Shown: positions 1 to 8,150 of the stretch, one piece after another | How the letters are laid out: the number at the start of each line of letters is the position of its first letter | Position numbering within the stretch: the first letter of the stretch is position 1 | DNA from: Frisingicoccus caecimuris | Lineage (GTDB): Bacteria; Bacillota; Clostridia; Lachnospirales; Lachnospiraceae | NCBI RefSeq assembly: GCF_004340975.1 | Contig: NZ_SLXA01000009.1 | Span: forward strand, 1 to 64,000 | Direction: 5' to 3' | Length of the DNA stretch: 64,000 nucleotides | The notes under the pieces: generated by a model | What the model was told of the DNA's origin: nothing | What the model saw: only the letters and a program-made list of their open reading frames with translations | Database searches by the model: none | Program-made: the position numbers and the translations under genes

Positions 1-40
1 TGGCAGGTTCTTCGGATCCTGCTTTTCTATTTTTAGACAT

Positions 41-62
41 AAAAATGGAGCCATTGCTCCAT
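41..62 (-). terminator. Intrinsic terminator of the first two-component operon
   Basis: A 7-bp inverted repeat (ATGGAGC at 45-51, GCTCCAT at 56-62) with a 4-nt loop is followed, reading the minus strand, by a run of five T. It lies about 40 nt beyond the histidine kinase stop, so it probably ends that transcript. The 40 bases to its left hold nothing I can assign. Confidence 0.7.
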
Positions 63-126
63 AGATGATTATTCATCTATTTTGCAACGGCCCCAGATGA
101 TTATTCATCTATTTTGCAACGGCCCC
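63..126. repeat. 32-bp perfect tandem duplication at the 3' end of the kinase gene
   Basis: Bases 63-94 and 95-126 are identical. The right copy encodes the last eight residues and stop codon of the histidine kinase (GRCKIDE then stop). The left copy repeats the same DNA past the stop and is therefore untranslated. This is a replication-slippage type duplication that leaves the protein intact. Confidence 0.9.
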
Positions 127-1165
127 TTTTTCCATGTTCATGCGGGAGAAAAACAGAAAAGGTGGCTCCTTTGCCCGGCTCTGACGCTACCTTGAGATAC
201 CCACCCTGCATTGTGATAATCTCACGGGCCAGATATAGGCCAATACCAATTCCCTCTATATCGTGTACTCCGGGTTCCCGGTAAAATCGCTTGAATATCG
301 TGCCATGCAGATTTTCGGGGATACCTTTTCCGGTATCGGTAATATCAATCTTTAAATAAAATTCCCAGCTTTCAACAGCAACATGGATTTTCCCACCATC
401 AGGTGTGTACTTTACTGCATTATCCAGAATGTTAAACAGGGCCTCACTTGTCCACTTCCCGTCATGAGAAACAGCCAGATTTTCCGGACATTCGACGCTG
501 ACATGGATATGTTTTCTTTCCGCATTCAGGAAAATACCGCCTAGAGCTGTTGCCATCGTGTCATAAATCGGCTGCATTTTCTTTTCCAGTGAAATAACAC
601 CTGTTTCCAGACGTGAAGTCTTAATCATGGCCTGCATGAGAAAGTCCAGCTTATCAAGCTGTATCCCGCTATCCAATAAAAACCTTTGGCGTTTTTCCTC
701 CGTCATGGGTTGCTCAAGCAATGTAGTATTTATCATTTTCAGATTCGTAATCGGTGTTTTTACCTGGTGGGAAATATCTGAAATCAGTTCCTGCAGATCA
801 GCCCTTTCCTTTGCAACGATGTTTCGATTTTCCCGCATGACTTCATAAAGCCGTATCAGGCGGTGATTGATTTTATAAAACAGGCTTTCTTCCTCTGCTG
901 CCTGCGGAGGTTCTGTTTCTTTGGTCAGCATATTGTCCAGTAGTTCACAAAAACGATTTGAGAACAGAACCAGCTTTCGTCGTATCAAAGCAACAAAAAG
1001 GGCAACACATAGCAACGTCAGCATAGTATAAGACAATCCACACAATACCACCGTTACATCGTTTGTAAGGAAATAAAGAACCTTAAGCTGTATTGCCGAT
1101 ACCAGCACAAGAAAAACCGCCATTATAACACAGGCTTTATTCATTGAGAGCTTTCGTGCATTCAT
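101..1165 (-). CDS. Sensor histidine kinase of an OmpR-type two-component system
   Basis: Membrane-bound sensor kinase that should phosphorylate the response regulator encoded just before it. Two hydrophobic segments lie near the N-terminus (about residues 9-31 and 38-62), with a short extracellular loop between them, as in intramembrane-sensing kinases. The H-box SHQVKTPI puts the phospho-accepting His near residue 133. N-box (NILDNAVKYT), G1 (DTGKGIP), F-box (FKRFYR) and G2 (GIGIGLYL) follow. I chose the ATG at 1165 (354 aa) because it overlaps the regulator stop as ATGA and has GGAAGG 8 nt upstream; a longer in-frame start at 1186 lacks this. Short-loop kinases of this kind often guard peptide-antibiotic ABC transporters, but none is visible before the window edge. 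Confidence 0.9.
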   Translation of the reverse strand: MNARKLSMNKACVIMAVFLVLVSAIQLKVLYFLTNDVTVVLCGLSYTMLTLLCVALFVALIRRKLVLFSNRFCELLDNMLTKETEPPQAAEEESLFYKINHRLIRLYEVMRENRNIVAKERADLQELISDISHQVKTPITNLKMINTTLLEQPMTEEKRQRFLLDSGIQLDKLDFLMQAMIKTSRLETGVISLEKKMQPIYDTMATALGGIFLNAERKHIHVSVECPENLAVSHDGKWTSEALFNILDNAVKYTPDGGKIHVAVESWEFYLKIDITDTGKGIPENLHGTIFKRFYREPGVHDIEGIGIGLYLAREIITMQGGYLKVASEPGKGATFSVFLPHEHGKRGRCKIDE

Positions 1166-1845
1166 TTTTTCAGCCTTCCAATCCACATGTAACCCATGCC
1201 ATACACCGTTTTGATATATTGCCGACCATCCGTTTCGATTTTATTCCGTACCCGGCTGACTGCAGCTGTCAGGGCATGTTCATCCACAAAATTTTCATCA
1301 ATATCCCACAGCTTTTCGAGAAGTACCTGCCTCGTCAGAACAACCTTTGGATTTTTCGTCAGCACCTTTAGCAGCCGGTATTCCAGCGGTGTAAAGGTAA
1401 TCGCTTCTCCGGAAATGGTCGCAGTCATTTCCGAAAAGTTTATGAACAGGATACCATCCTCATAACAGTCCCCACCTGATTGCTTTGCTATGCGCCCCAG
1501 CAGCACCGCCAGCTTTTTTTGAAAAACGCTCATGTGGAATGGCTTCGTCACATAATCGTCTGCACCTAACTCATAGCCTTTGAGCATATCACTTTCCATA
1601 TCATTTGCAGTCAGGAAGATGACTGCGGTATCAGGATACCGTTCTTTGGCTTCCCGGCAAAACTCAAAGCCATTTCCATCCGGCAGATTCACATCCAGCA
1701 CGATCAGATCGTAATCCTGCTTCTCAATAAAATTCGTTGCCGCCTGCTTTGATAAAGCAGAATCTATGATATATCCCATCGTATTTAGGTTATAGCATAG
1801 TGTATTATTCAAAAGACGATCATCTTCGACTACCAAAATTCGCAT
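1162..1845 (-). CDS. OmpR-family response regulator
   Basis: 227-aa DNA-binding response regulator, the normal length for the OmpR/PhoB class. The receiver domain spans about residues 1-115, with the acidic pair EDD at 7-9, phospho-accepting Asp51 in VLDVNLPDG, and the conserved Lys in VTKPF. A C-terminal winged helix (about 130-225) ends in the typical YIKTVYGMGYMW. The ATG is preceded by AAAGGATG. It is translationally coupled to the downstream kinase by an ATGA overlap. The 117-nt gap upstream separates it from the next two-component pair, so it probably has its own promoter. Target genes cannot be told from this window. Confidence 0.92.
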   Translation of the reverse strand: MRILVVEDDRLLNNTLCYNLNTMGYIIDSALSKQAATNFIEKQDYDLIVLDVNLPDGNGFEFCREAKERYPDTAVIFLTANDMESDMLKGYELGADDYVTKPFHMSVFQKKLAVLLGRIAKQSGGDCYEDGILFINFSEMTATISGEAITFTPLEYRLLKVLTKNPKVVLTRQVLLEKLWDIDENFVDEHALTAAVSRVRNKIETDGRQYIKTVYGMGYMWIGRLKK

Positions 1846-1962
1846 TACATCACATCCTTTTCTTTATAGCGTATCAACTAAATGTCACAGAAACCTCACG
1901 GCTAAACTATTTTTTATCCTTTTTATATCGTTTGTCAATCGGTTTTTCCGCAGTTTTGAGAA

Positions 1963-3333
1963 TCAGCCAGATATGGGAATTTTGATTGTAACCTGTGCGC
2001 CGCCAGTTTTTTCGGAATTGCCTAAAATAAGTTGCCCGTTGTGTTGTTGAACAATAGATTTTGTGATAAACAGGCCCATTCCAAAATGCAATTTAGAACT
2101 CCGACTGCGGTCTGCCATGTAAAATTGTTCCTGTGCGTGTAATAAATCCTCCTGTGAAAAGCCGCTGCCTGCATCTGCCACGGAAATTTGCAGGTTTTGC
2201 TGAACACCCATAATTGTAATATAGACGCAGCCATCTCTCGGAGAATAATCCAGCGCATTGCTCACCACGTTCATAATCGCTCGTTCTAACAATAGCGGAT
2301 CTGCTGACAATGTGTCAGGCAAGTGACGGGTTTCCATCTGCAAACCGATTTTTTTCGTCTGGCATAAAGCGTCAATCTGCCCCCGCAATTGTTCCGCAAA
2401 AGCGGGTAGGTCAATATCCACCATATGAAGTTGATAGCCAACCGCCGCCCGTGAAATATCAATCAAGGTTCTAATATACAACTGCATCTGTTCGGAACTG
2501 CTGCTGATATATTCCGCATATAACCGTTGTTCCTCGTTCAACTCCGTTTCAATGATAAGGTCAGCATTTCCCTGAATAACCGTCAGGGGCGTTTTCAAAT
2601 CATGGGCAAGTGCGACGATCTGATCTTTCTGTGTCTGCTCCGTTTTCCATTGACGTTCTAACGAAATTTTCAGATTATCTTTCATATCTGAAAAAGATGC
2701 AAGGACATCTTCAAACTCTTTGATTTTAGAATGTCCTACTTCAAAGTCAAGGTTTTGCTTTGCAACTTCCGTAGTAGCTTCAAAAAGCGGTGTCAGCTGT
2801 GTACGCAGGTTCTTTGCAAATCTGGCGGTCAGAACGATAATGACCAGCAGCGAATTTACACCCATCAGGATAAAAGTAAGCGTGTCAGGAGATGGAAAAA
2901 AATCCGGCAGCCATGACACTGTAAATTGGGAATCAATGTAATACCTTAAAACGCAAAATTCATTTTCCCGGACAACAAGCGCAAACTGCCTCCCCGTAGC
3001 ATATTCAATATATTCTCCTTTTGCGTACAGCAGAGCAATTTCTTTTTCATCATCGTCCATGTTGCTGTAAAGCTCGTTAAAATTCTTATCCAGAATTAAG
3101 TAGCCGCATCCCTGTGGAATCACAACCTTTGTAATATCCGGGGCAATCGTCAGCGTTGGAATAATCTCTTTTACCTGCAATTCACTTTGATTTGCCCTTG
3201 TAGCCAATCCTGCATTTACAGCGAGGCTCTCCAAAGCAAAAGGAACAATAATTGCCGCTGCCAGCACGACAATAAGGAAAATAGCAAACTGGCGAAACAA
3301 TATTTTCAATGTGGGTTTCTTTTTCACTCCCAT
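1963..3333 (-). CDS. Sensor histidine kinase, lantibiotic-immunity type (SpaK/NisK-like)
   Basis: 456-aa membrane sensor kinase. A first membrane helix (about residues 12-36), an extracytoplasmic domain of roughly 110 residues, and a second helix (about 152-172) precede a HAMP-like linker. The H-box ALAHDLKTPL places the phospho-His near 244. N-box (NVVSNALDYS), G1 (DAGSGF) and G2 (GMGLFITKSI) are present. The start ATG has a purine-rich GGGGGATAGGAT upstream and overlaps the regulator's last codons by 10 nt. Position at the end of a lanFEG-type immunity operon suggests that it senses a lantibiotic or similar peptide; that ligand is inferred from context only. Confidence 0.88.
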   Translation of the reverse strand: MGVKKKPTLKILFRQFAIFLIVVLAAAIIVPFALESLAVNAGLATRANQSELQVKEIIPTLTIAPDITKVVIPQGCGYLILDKNFNELYSNMDDDEKEIALLYAKGEYIEYATGRQFALVVRENEFCVLRYYIDSQFTVSWLPDFFPSPDTLTFILMGVNSLLVIIVLTARFAKNLRTQLTPLFEATTEVAKQNLDFEVGHSKIKEFEDVLASFSDMKDNLKISLERQWKTEQTQKDQIVALAHDLKTPLTVIQGNADLIIETELNEEQRLYAEYISSSSEQMQLYIRTLIDISRAAVGYQLHMVDIDLPAFAEQLRGQIDALCQTKKIGLQMETRHLPDTLSADPLLLERAIMNVVSNALDYSPRDGCVYITIMGVQQNLQISVADAGSGFSQEDLLHAQEQFYMADRSRSSKLHFGMGLFITKSIVQQHNGQLILGNSEKTGGAQVTIKIPISG

Positions 3334-3986
3334 TTATATCCTATCCCCCATACGGTGCTGATCGGGCTTATTTTGAAATGCTCCAATTTCGCACGAATAT
3401 TTTTTATATGCGTTGAGATCGTAGAGTTATCGCCTATTCCATCAAACCCGAAAACGGCTTCATAGATTTGTTCTTTTGTAAAAACCTGTCCCCGGTTTTT
3501 TGCAAGGTATTCACAGATGGAATACTCGCTCTTGGTCAGGGAAACCGGCTGTTCTGAAACATACAGTGCCTTTGCGGAAAGGTCAAATCTTATATCAGGC
3601 TCAAAGGAAAGCGTACTGTGACGCTCCCTTTTTTCTCTGCGTAAATGTGCTGCAACACGGGCGCGAAGCTCCTGAATACGAAACGGTTTCGTAATATAAT
3701 CATCCGCCCCGAGACCCAATCCAAATAATATATCTTCCTCTAACGTCTTTGCGGTCAGAAAGAGAATCGGGCAGTCTACCATATTCCTGATTTGCTTGCA
3801 AAAATCAAATCCGTCTGTTCCAGGCATCATTACATCCAAAAGAATGAGGTCATAGCAACGCAGCTTTTTGATGTCTACATCATCCGCATTTTGACAGGCT
3901 GTTATCAAATAGCCGTCTTTCCCTAAACTATTCTTAATCAGTTCCAGGATAGAAACTTCATCGTCAACTACAAGTAAGTGGGTCAA
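3324..3986 (-). CDS. OmpR-family response regulator, SpaR/NisR-like, TTG start
   Basis: 220-aa response regulator with receiver and winged-helix domains. The acidic pair VVDDE sits near residue 8, the phospho-accepting Asp near residue 51 in LLDVMMPG, and the signature Lys in ITKPF. The wing ends with ISTVWGIGYKWE. I favour a TTG start at 3986: GGAGGTGA lies 4 nt upstream of it. The longer ATG reading at 4016 would begin on top of a probable -10 box. It shares an operon with the kinase and probably controls the immunity genes upstream. Confidence 0.88.
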   Translation of the reverse strand: MTHLLVVDDEVSILELIKNSLGKDGYLITACQNADDVDIKKLRCYDLILLDVMMPGTDGFDFCKQIRNMVDCPILFLTAKTLEEDILFGLGLGADDYITKPFRIQELRARVAAHLRREKRERHSTLSFEPDIRFDLSAKALYVSEQPVSLTKSEYSICEYLAKNRGQVFTKEQIYEAVFGFDGIGDNSTISTHIKNIRAKLEHFKISPISTVWGIGYKWE

Positions 3987-4004
3987 AAAATCACCTCCCG
4001 CCCC

Positions 4005-4035
4005 ATTGTACCACATTACAGGGGTTACTCGTCAT
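4005..4035 (-). promoter_or_regulatory. Possible internal promoter for the regulator-kinase pair
   Basis: An extended -10 (TGG then TACAAT, minus strand, 4005-4010) stands 19 nt downstream of a poor -35 (ATGACG, 4030-4035). A start a few bases on would give a very short leader ending at the GGAGGTGA site. This would let regulator and kinase be expressed without the transporter. The -35 match is weak. Confidence 0.4.
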
Positions 4036-4402
4036 TATATTTAATGTCAGCTTTCCGATATTCGTTGTTGATATTTACAGCTACGGCATTGCTTATATCC
4101 ACATCCACAATACTGTAGACATAGCCGAAACTGAAATCTTCCCCCGCCACATTCTTGAAGCGTTTCGATACCTGCCCGATTTCTTCTTGCAGTTCTGACA
4201 TTTCCAGACATTCATCCGTTATGGTATAGGTCAGGCCGTTATAGGAAATTTCATCATAGTTTGCGGCGTTCAGTTCATAATACGGCAGAGATTCATTTAA
4301 CGCCTTGTTTTTACCGGCAGTATTGCGGAGCGCACCGCAGGCCGATAAACAAATAAGACTCACAAGCATCATTACCACGGCAAACAGACACTTTTTATTC
4401 AC
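4025..4402 (-). CDS. NisI/SpaI-type lantibiotic immunity lipoprotein
   Basis: 125-aa lipoprotein. A hydrophobic signal sequence ends in the lipobox LSAC, so Cys22 should be lipidated and the mature protein anchored outside the membrane. The middle part (YNGLTYTITDECLE) resembles the YNG-type strand seen in small NisI/SpaI-like immunity proteins of clostridial lanFEG loci. In that role it would bind the lantibiotic at the cell surface while the ABC exporter clears it. The gene overlaps the upstream permease by 8 nt and is followed by the response regulator. Family assignment rests on signal type, size and operon position as much as on sequence. Confidence 0.7.
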   Translation of the reverse strand: MNKKCLFAVVMMLVSLICLSACGALRNTAGKNKALNESLPYYELNAANYDEISYNGLTYTITDECLEMSELQEEIGQVSKRFKNVAGEDFSFGYVYSIVDVDISNAVAVNINNEYRKADIKYNDE

Positions 4403-5138
4403 TGTTTTTACCTCCCTCCCAACTACGAAACCAAACTAAACTGGTAATCAACAAACAGACAGTACAGCATACAGAAATAATCATACCACTGGAAAAATCA
4501 GTTTTTACCTGTGCATACAGTTGGGGACTATCCCATGCAAGCACAGTATAATCCATAGCACGAACGCTCCAGGCCCAGGGAATGTATCTCCATACAGCGT
4601 CACCAAGGCCTGTTATCATAAGGGCAGCTATGAGACTTCCGGCAATGCCCAATCCCATAGACGCACCCTTTCCAAAGCTCATTCCCACAAACAAATGAAT
4701 CAGGTAAATAGGGAGTATGGTAATCAACAATAGAATCCCTGCTTTCAGGTATAGGCTTGCCGGGGCGTCCCTGTATAGTACAGCAAATGTTCCCAATGCT
4801 AAAAATGTTGCACCCATAGCACAGATCATCAGAAACCCAAGTTTACCAATATACGTTGCTATGCGGGATGGGATTGTTCCTAACAAAAGCTGATAATGCC
4901 CGGCCTGATTTTCAATCTGAACAACCAGACCCACTATAATGCCGATCAGGAACGGAAAGGCAGCGGCCAATACTTCCAGATAGGCACTGATTTTGGTCGC
5001 CGGTTCCCATCTGGATATATGATAATACCCCACAAAAACCGCCGCACACATAATTGGAATCAGGCTGTGCATATAGAGCAAAATGCTGTGTTTACACTTC
5101 TGATATTCTGCTTTCCAGCACCGAATCACAGATACCAT
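4395..5138 (-). CDS. Lantibiotic-immunity ABC transporter permease, LanG/MutG type
   Basis: 247-aa integral membrane protein with about six hydrophobic segments and a short cytoplasmic N-terminus beginning WKAEYQKCKHS, the pattern of ABC-2 permeases in LanFEG exporters. It follows the other permease by 2 nt and overlaps the lipoprotein gene, so the operon is tightly coupled. Predicted to pair with the upstream permease and the ATPase to remove membrane-inserted peptide. The G-versus-E naming comes from gene order (F, E, G) and is moderately secure. Confidence 0.8.
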   Translation of the reverse strand: MVSVIRCWKAEYQKCKHSILLYMHSLIPIMCAAVFVGYYHISRWEPATKISAYLEVLAAAFPFLIGIIVGLVVQIENQAGHYQLLLGTIPSRIATYIGKLGFLMICAMGATFLALGTFAVLYRDAPASLYLKAGILLLITILPIYLIHLFVGMSFGKGASMGLGIAGSLIAALMITGLGDAVWRYIPWAWSVRAMDYTVLAWDSPQLYAQVKTDFSSGMIISVCCTVCLLITSLVWFRSWEGGKNSE

Positions 5139-5140
5139 AG

Positions 5141-5887
5141 TTACCCCACCTCCTTTTTTTCAAACCATCTTGCCGTTAAAAATGACAGCACCGCAAACCA
5201 GGCCAACGAAGTGACAAGCACAAGTAGAATCATCCAAAACGCCATTGCCGCGCTCTGATCTGGAACCGGTTCACCGTTCGGTAAAATACCTAACACGGAA
5301 ATCATAAGATGCGGCACCCAACTATACGGGCAGATCATCCACAAAGAGGTTGTAGCCGTGAAAATTCCCAAAACGCTGCCAAGTCCGGCATTAAGAATCA
5401 CCGCGACAAAGATACCAACCTTTTTTGATAACCATAAGCACAACGGAATTTCCCACAGGCTTGCAATGACGATACAAGCGGTTCCGGCGATGGCCTGCCC
5501 AACACCGATTGTCAGGGGAATTTGGTTGATAACTAATATTGCAAAACCGCCCAGCAGATTTAGCGCCATGAAAATGAAGTTCCCCACGCAAGAGTAACTA
5601 CCGGCCACTCCAATTTTAGCTTTCCAGACTTTGTTCTGCGAAACAGGCAATAAAGCAACCGCACGATATTTTAATTTGCCATTATCCCGCTGCTCAATCA
5701 AAGCGCAGGTAAGCGTGAGAAATCCTGGATAGAGCAGGATATACCACCAGTTATAAGAATTGAGCTGGAACCAAAGAGGGGCGAAAAAGTTCATCAGCGC
5801 AGTTACAAATGGGGCCAGAATCATCAGCGTTTTCGTGAAAGTTCTCTTATGCTTTAGGTTCTCGGCCTGAATATATGCCATTTCCAT
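5141..5887 (-). CDS. Lantibiotic-immunity ABC transporter permease, LanE/MutE type
   Basis: 248-aa membrane protein with roughly six transmembrane segments, opening with the cytoplasmic stretch YIQAENLKHKRTF that is typical of LanE/EpiE/MutE permeases. It begins directly after the ATPase stop codon. A strong AAGGAGG sits 8 nt before the ATG. Together with the second permease it forms the membrane half of an exporter that protects against lantibiotics or bacitracin-like peptides. Confidence 0.82.
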   Translation of the reverse strand: MEMAYIQAENLKHKRTFTKTLMILAPFVTALMNFFAPLWFQLNSYNWWYILLYPGFLTLTCALIEQRDNGKLKYRAVALLPVSQNKVWKAKIGVAGSYSCVGNFIFMALNLLGGFAILVINQIPLTIGVGQAIAGTACIVIASLWEIPLCLWLSKKVGIFVAVILNAGLGSVLGIFTATTSLWMICPYSWVPHLMISVLGILPNGEPVPDQSAAMAFWMILLVLVTSLAWFAVLSFLTARWFEKKEVG

Positions 5888-6592
5888 TTAATATCCCTCC
5901 TTGCCATTCCTACGGATAACATCCATAAAGAGCTGTTCCAAATCTTCACCGGCGCGAAGTTCCCCCTCATATCCAAGGATGCCGCCAGCAATAATACCTA
6001 CATGATCTGCAATCTGCTGGACTTCTGACAAAATATGGCTTGACAGAATGACCGTAATTCCATTGGACGGAAAAGAACGAATCAGTTCACGAAGTTCCTC
6101 AATTCCCAAAGGGTCAAGTCCGTTTGTCGGTTCATCCAGAATCAAAAGCCGGGGACTGTTCAGCAATGCAATAGCAATACCAAGCCGCTGCTTCATGCCA
6201 AGAGAAAACTGTCCGGCCCGTTTCTTGCCGGTATTCGTAAGCTGAACAATTTGTAATACCTCGTTAATTCGCGCATCATCCAGGCCAAGCAATGTAGTTC
6301 TGACTTTGAGATTTTCATATGCAGTCAGATTTTCGTAAAGCGGGGGCATCTCGATCAAAGCGCCGATATGCTCCAAATCGTTCCGTTTCCACGGGTGGCC
6401 GTCAAATTCAATGCTTCCCGATGTGGGGCGTAAAATGCCGGTGAGCATTTTCAAAATTGTAGATTTACCAGCCCCATTCGGCCCCAGCAGGCCATAAACC
6501 GAATTGCGCCGGATATTCAGCGACACGTTGTTTACCGCCATCTGCCCTTTGAAATCTTTGCAGAGGTCAGTCGTTTTCAAAATCATATCCAT
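5888..6592 (-). CDS. Lantibiotic-immunity ABC transporter ATPase, LanF type
   Basis: 234-aa ATP-binding subunit. Walker A GPNGAGKST is at about residues 38-46, the ABC signature FSLGMKQRLG at about 134-143, Walker B LLILDEPTNGLDP at about 153-165, and the switch His in SSHILSE near 190. This is the BcrA/NisF class of short ATPases. It is first in the operon, with AAAGGA 9 nt before the ATG. A repeat of signatures in the permeases and lipoprotein downstream supports the self-immunity reading over a general multidrug role. Confidence 0.9.
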   Translation of the reverse strand: MDMILKTTDLCKDFKGQMAVNNVSLNIRRNSVYGLLGPNGAGKSTILKMLTGILRPTSGSIEFDGHPWKRNDLEHIGALIEMPPLYENLTAYENLKVRTTLLGLDDARINEVLQIVQLTNTGKKRAGQFSLGMKQRLGIAIALLNSPRLLILDEPTNGLDPLGIEELRELIRSFPSNGITVILSSHILSEVQQIADHVGIIAGGILGYEGELRAGEDLEQLFMDVIRRNGKEGY

Positions 6593-6688
6593 GTAATCAA
6601 GTCCTTTCTTGTAATTTCATGGATATCATACAGAGTAATTTTGAAGATTCCATAAAGATTTCTTCTTGATTTTTTATCAGAGCACATG

Positions 6689-6733
6689 AAAACATCCCAA
6701 AGCAGCAATTCTACATTGTTACTCTGGGATGTT
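6689..6733 (-). terminator. Hairpin after the MFS/response-regulator remnant
   Basis: A 9-bp inverted repeat (AACATCCCA at 6691-6699, TGGGATGTT at 6725-6733) is followed on the minus strand by only four T. It sits just past the remnant's stop and probably ends the metK-pyrD transcript before the immunity operon. The T-run is short, so the call is moderate. Confidence 0.5.
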
Positions 6734-6736
6734 CTT

Positions 6737-6844
6737 TTACCCCACAAACTTATATCCTCTCCTGATAACCGTCTGTATCATATCCGGGTTCTTCAGTTTC
6801 TTTCTAATCTGGCAAATCACGTTATAGACCACGCTCTCACAACC
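6737..6844 (-). pseudogene. C-terminal fragment of an OmpR-type response regulator
   Basis: The last 35 or so residues match the third helix and wing of an OmpR winged-helix domain (QIRKKLKNPDMIQTVIRRGYKF). They are fused in frame to an MFS transporter fragment with no receiver domain anywhere. Such a short piece cannot bind DNA alone. It is a deletion scar joining two unrelated genes. Confidence 0.75.
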
Positions 6845-7244
6845 AGACACGGGACCTGCAACCAATAAACCAAGAGGCATTGGCAACGAAATAATACTGT
6901 TCAATAGGGAAAATGCCACATCTGACTTTGGAAGAAACCCGCTAATGAGTGTGGTACTGCCAAGGCCAAATAATCCAATGAAGGCAGTACAGATAACGTT
7001 ATATTGCAACTCATTTCCAAAATGATTTATTGTAAAAGTTCCAATCATCATACCTGCGGAATAAAGAAAACCATACAAATTGTGGCGGCGAGAGTCAAAA
7101 CGAAAAGCCGCTTATCCATCAGAAATATCCGAAACCCTTCTTTCCATTCCGTTACAAATCCCATCGAATTATCATCCACTCTTGCGATATAAGGAATTTT
7201 CACATACTTTCCAGACAATTTATCGTTCCGTAAATCTATCCTCA
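6845..7244 (-). pseudogene. Degenerate internal piece of an MFS transporter
   Basis: Two reading frames together encode a piece of a major facilitator transporter. The first (from about 7244) reads a loop followed by a membrane helix (LFVLTLAATICMVFFIP) and stops. The second continues with AGMMIGTF and further hydrophobic helices. Restoring one missing base near 7057 joins FFIP to AGMM, so a single-nucleotide deletion broke the frame. The N-terminal half is absent because the piece abuts the pyrD stop, and the C-terminal end runs into the response-regulator scrap. Confidence 0.7.
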
Positions 7245-8150
7245 ATCAATACATCCTCTGATTTCCTCCAGAGAAGGAATCCTGTTTTCTTTCATGTATT
7301 GCCTGATTCCATCTATGATTTCCACAGACGCATATGGATTATGGAAATTTGCGGTTCCAACAGCAACCGCCTGTGCGCCTGCCATAATAAATTGAAGGGC
7401 ATCTTCAAATGTCGAAATACCACCCATTCCAATCACCGGCACATCAACGCTATGGCAGACCTCGTAAACCATCCGCAGGGCCACTGGCATAACACCCGGG
7501 CCGGAATAACCGCCTATCTTACTGGCAAGGATAGGCCTGCGCTTATGAATATCTATCTTCATCCCTCTTAGGGTGTTAATTAGTGAAAGGGCATCAGCCC
7601 CGCCGGAAACAGCAGCTCTGGCAACTTCCATTATATCAGTGACTTCCGGCGATAATTTTACAATCAAAGGCTGCTTTGCATAATGGCGCACAGCCTTTAC
7701 CACTCTTTCTACAACATGAGGATCTGTTCCAAAACTCAAACCGCCCTCCTCCACATTCGGGCAGGAAATATTGAGTTCCAACATGTCAATGTCACAATCT
7801 GCAAACTTTTCTGCAACTGCACAATACTGTGATAAAGTATGTCCACAGATATTGACGATGATCTTTGTATCGTACTGCCTGAGAAACGGAATATCATGAT
7901 TTATAAAATACTCTGCTCCTGCGTTCTGCAGGCCGATAGAATTTAAAAGACCGCTTTGGGTTTCTGCAAGTCTGGGGACAGGATTCCCTTTCCACGCTTC
8001 CTCAGAAACTCCTTTTACTGTGATCGCCCCTAAACGGTTTAAGTCGATCAACTCCCCATATTCACGGCCGGAACCAAATGTACCGGATGCTGTTGTCACC
8101 GGATTTTTCCATGTTACGCCTGCGATGACTGTTTCCATTCTGCTATCCAT
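7242..8150 (-). CDS. pyrD: Dihydroorotate dehydrogenase B, catalytic subunit
   Basis: 302-aa FMN enzyme that oxidises dihydroorotate to orotate in pyrimidine synthesis. Class 1B hallmarks are visible: NPVTTASGTFGSG near the N-terminus, the active-site Cys in LNISCPNVEEGG, and the C-terminal phosphate-binding GMGGIS and AVAVGTANF. It overlaps the end of pyrK by 8 nt, as expected for the heterotetramer with the electron-transfer subunit. No other pyrimidine gene is nearby. The start has GGAGG about 9 nt upstream; an alternative ATG lies four codons in. Confidence 0.93.
   Translation of the reverse strand: MDSRMETVIAGVTWKNPVTTASGTFGSGREYGELIDLNRLGAITVKGVSEEAWKGNPVPRLAETQSGLLNSIGLQNAGAEYFINHDIPFLRQYDTKIIVNICGHTLSQYCAVAEKFADCDIDMLELNISCPNVEEGGLSFGTDPHVVERVVKAVRHYAKQPLIVKLSPEVTDIMEVARAAVSGGADALSLINTLRGMKIDIHKRRPILASKIGGYSGPGVMPVALRMVYEVCHSVDVPVIGMGGISTFEDALQFIMAGAQAVAVGTANFHNPYASVEIIDGIRQYMKENRIPSLEEIRGCID

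Noticed and set aside
1-40. Coding end of a gene at the left edge
   Set aside because: Too short to show any recognisable codon pattern.
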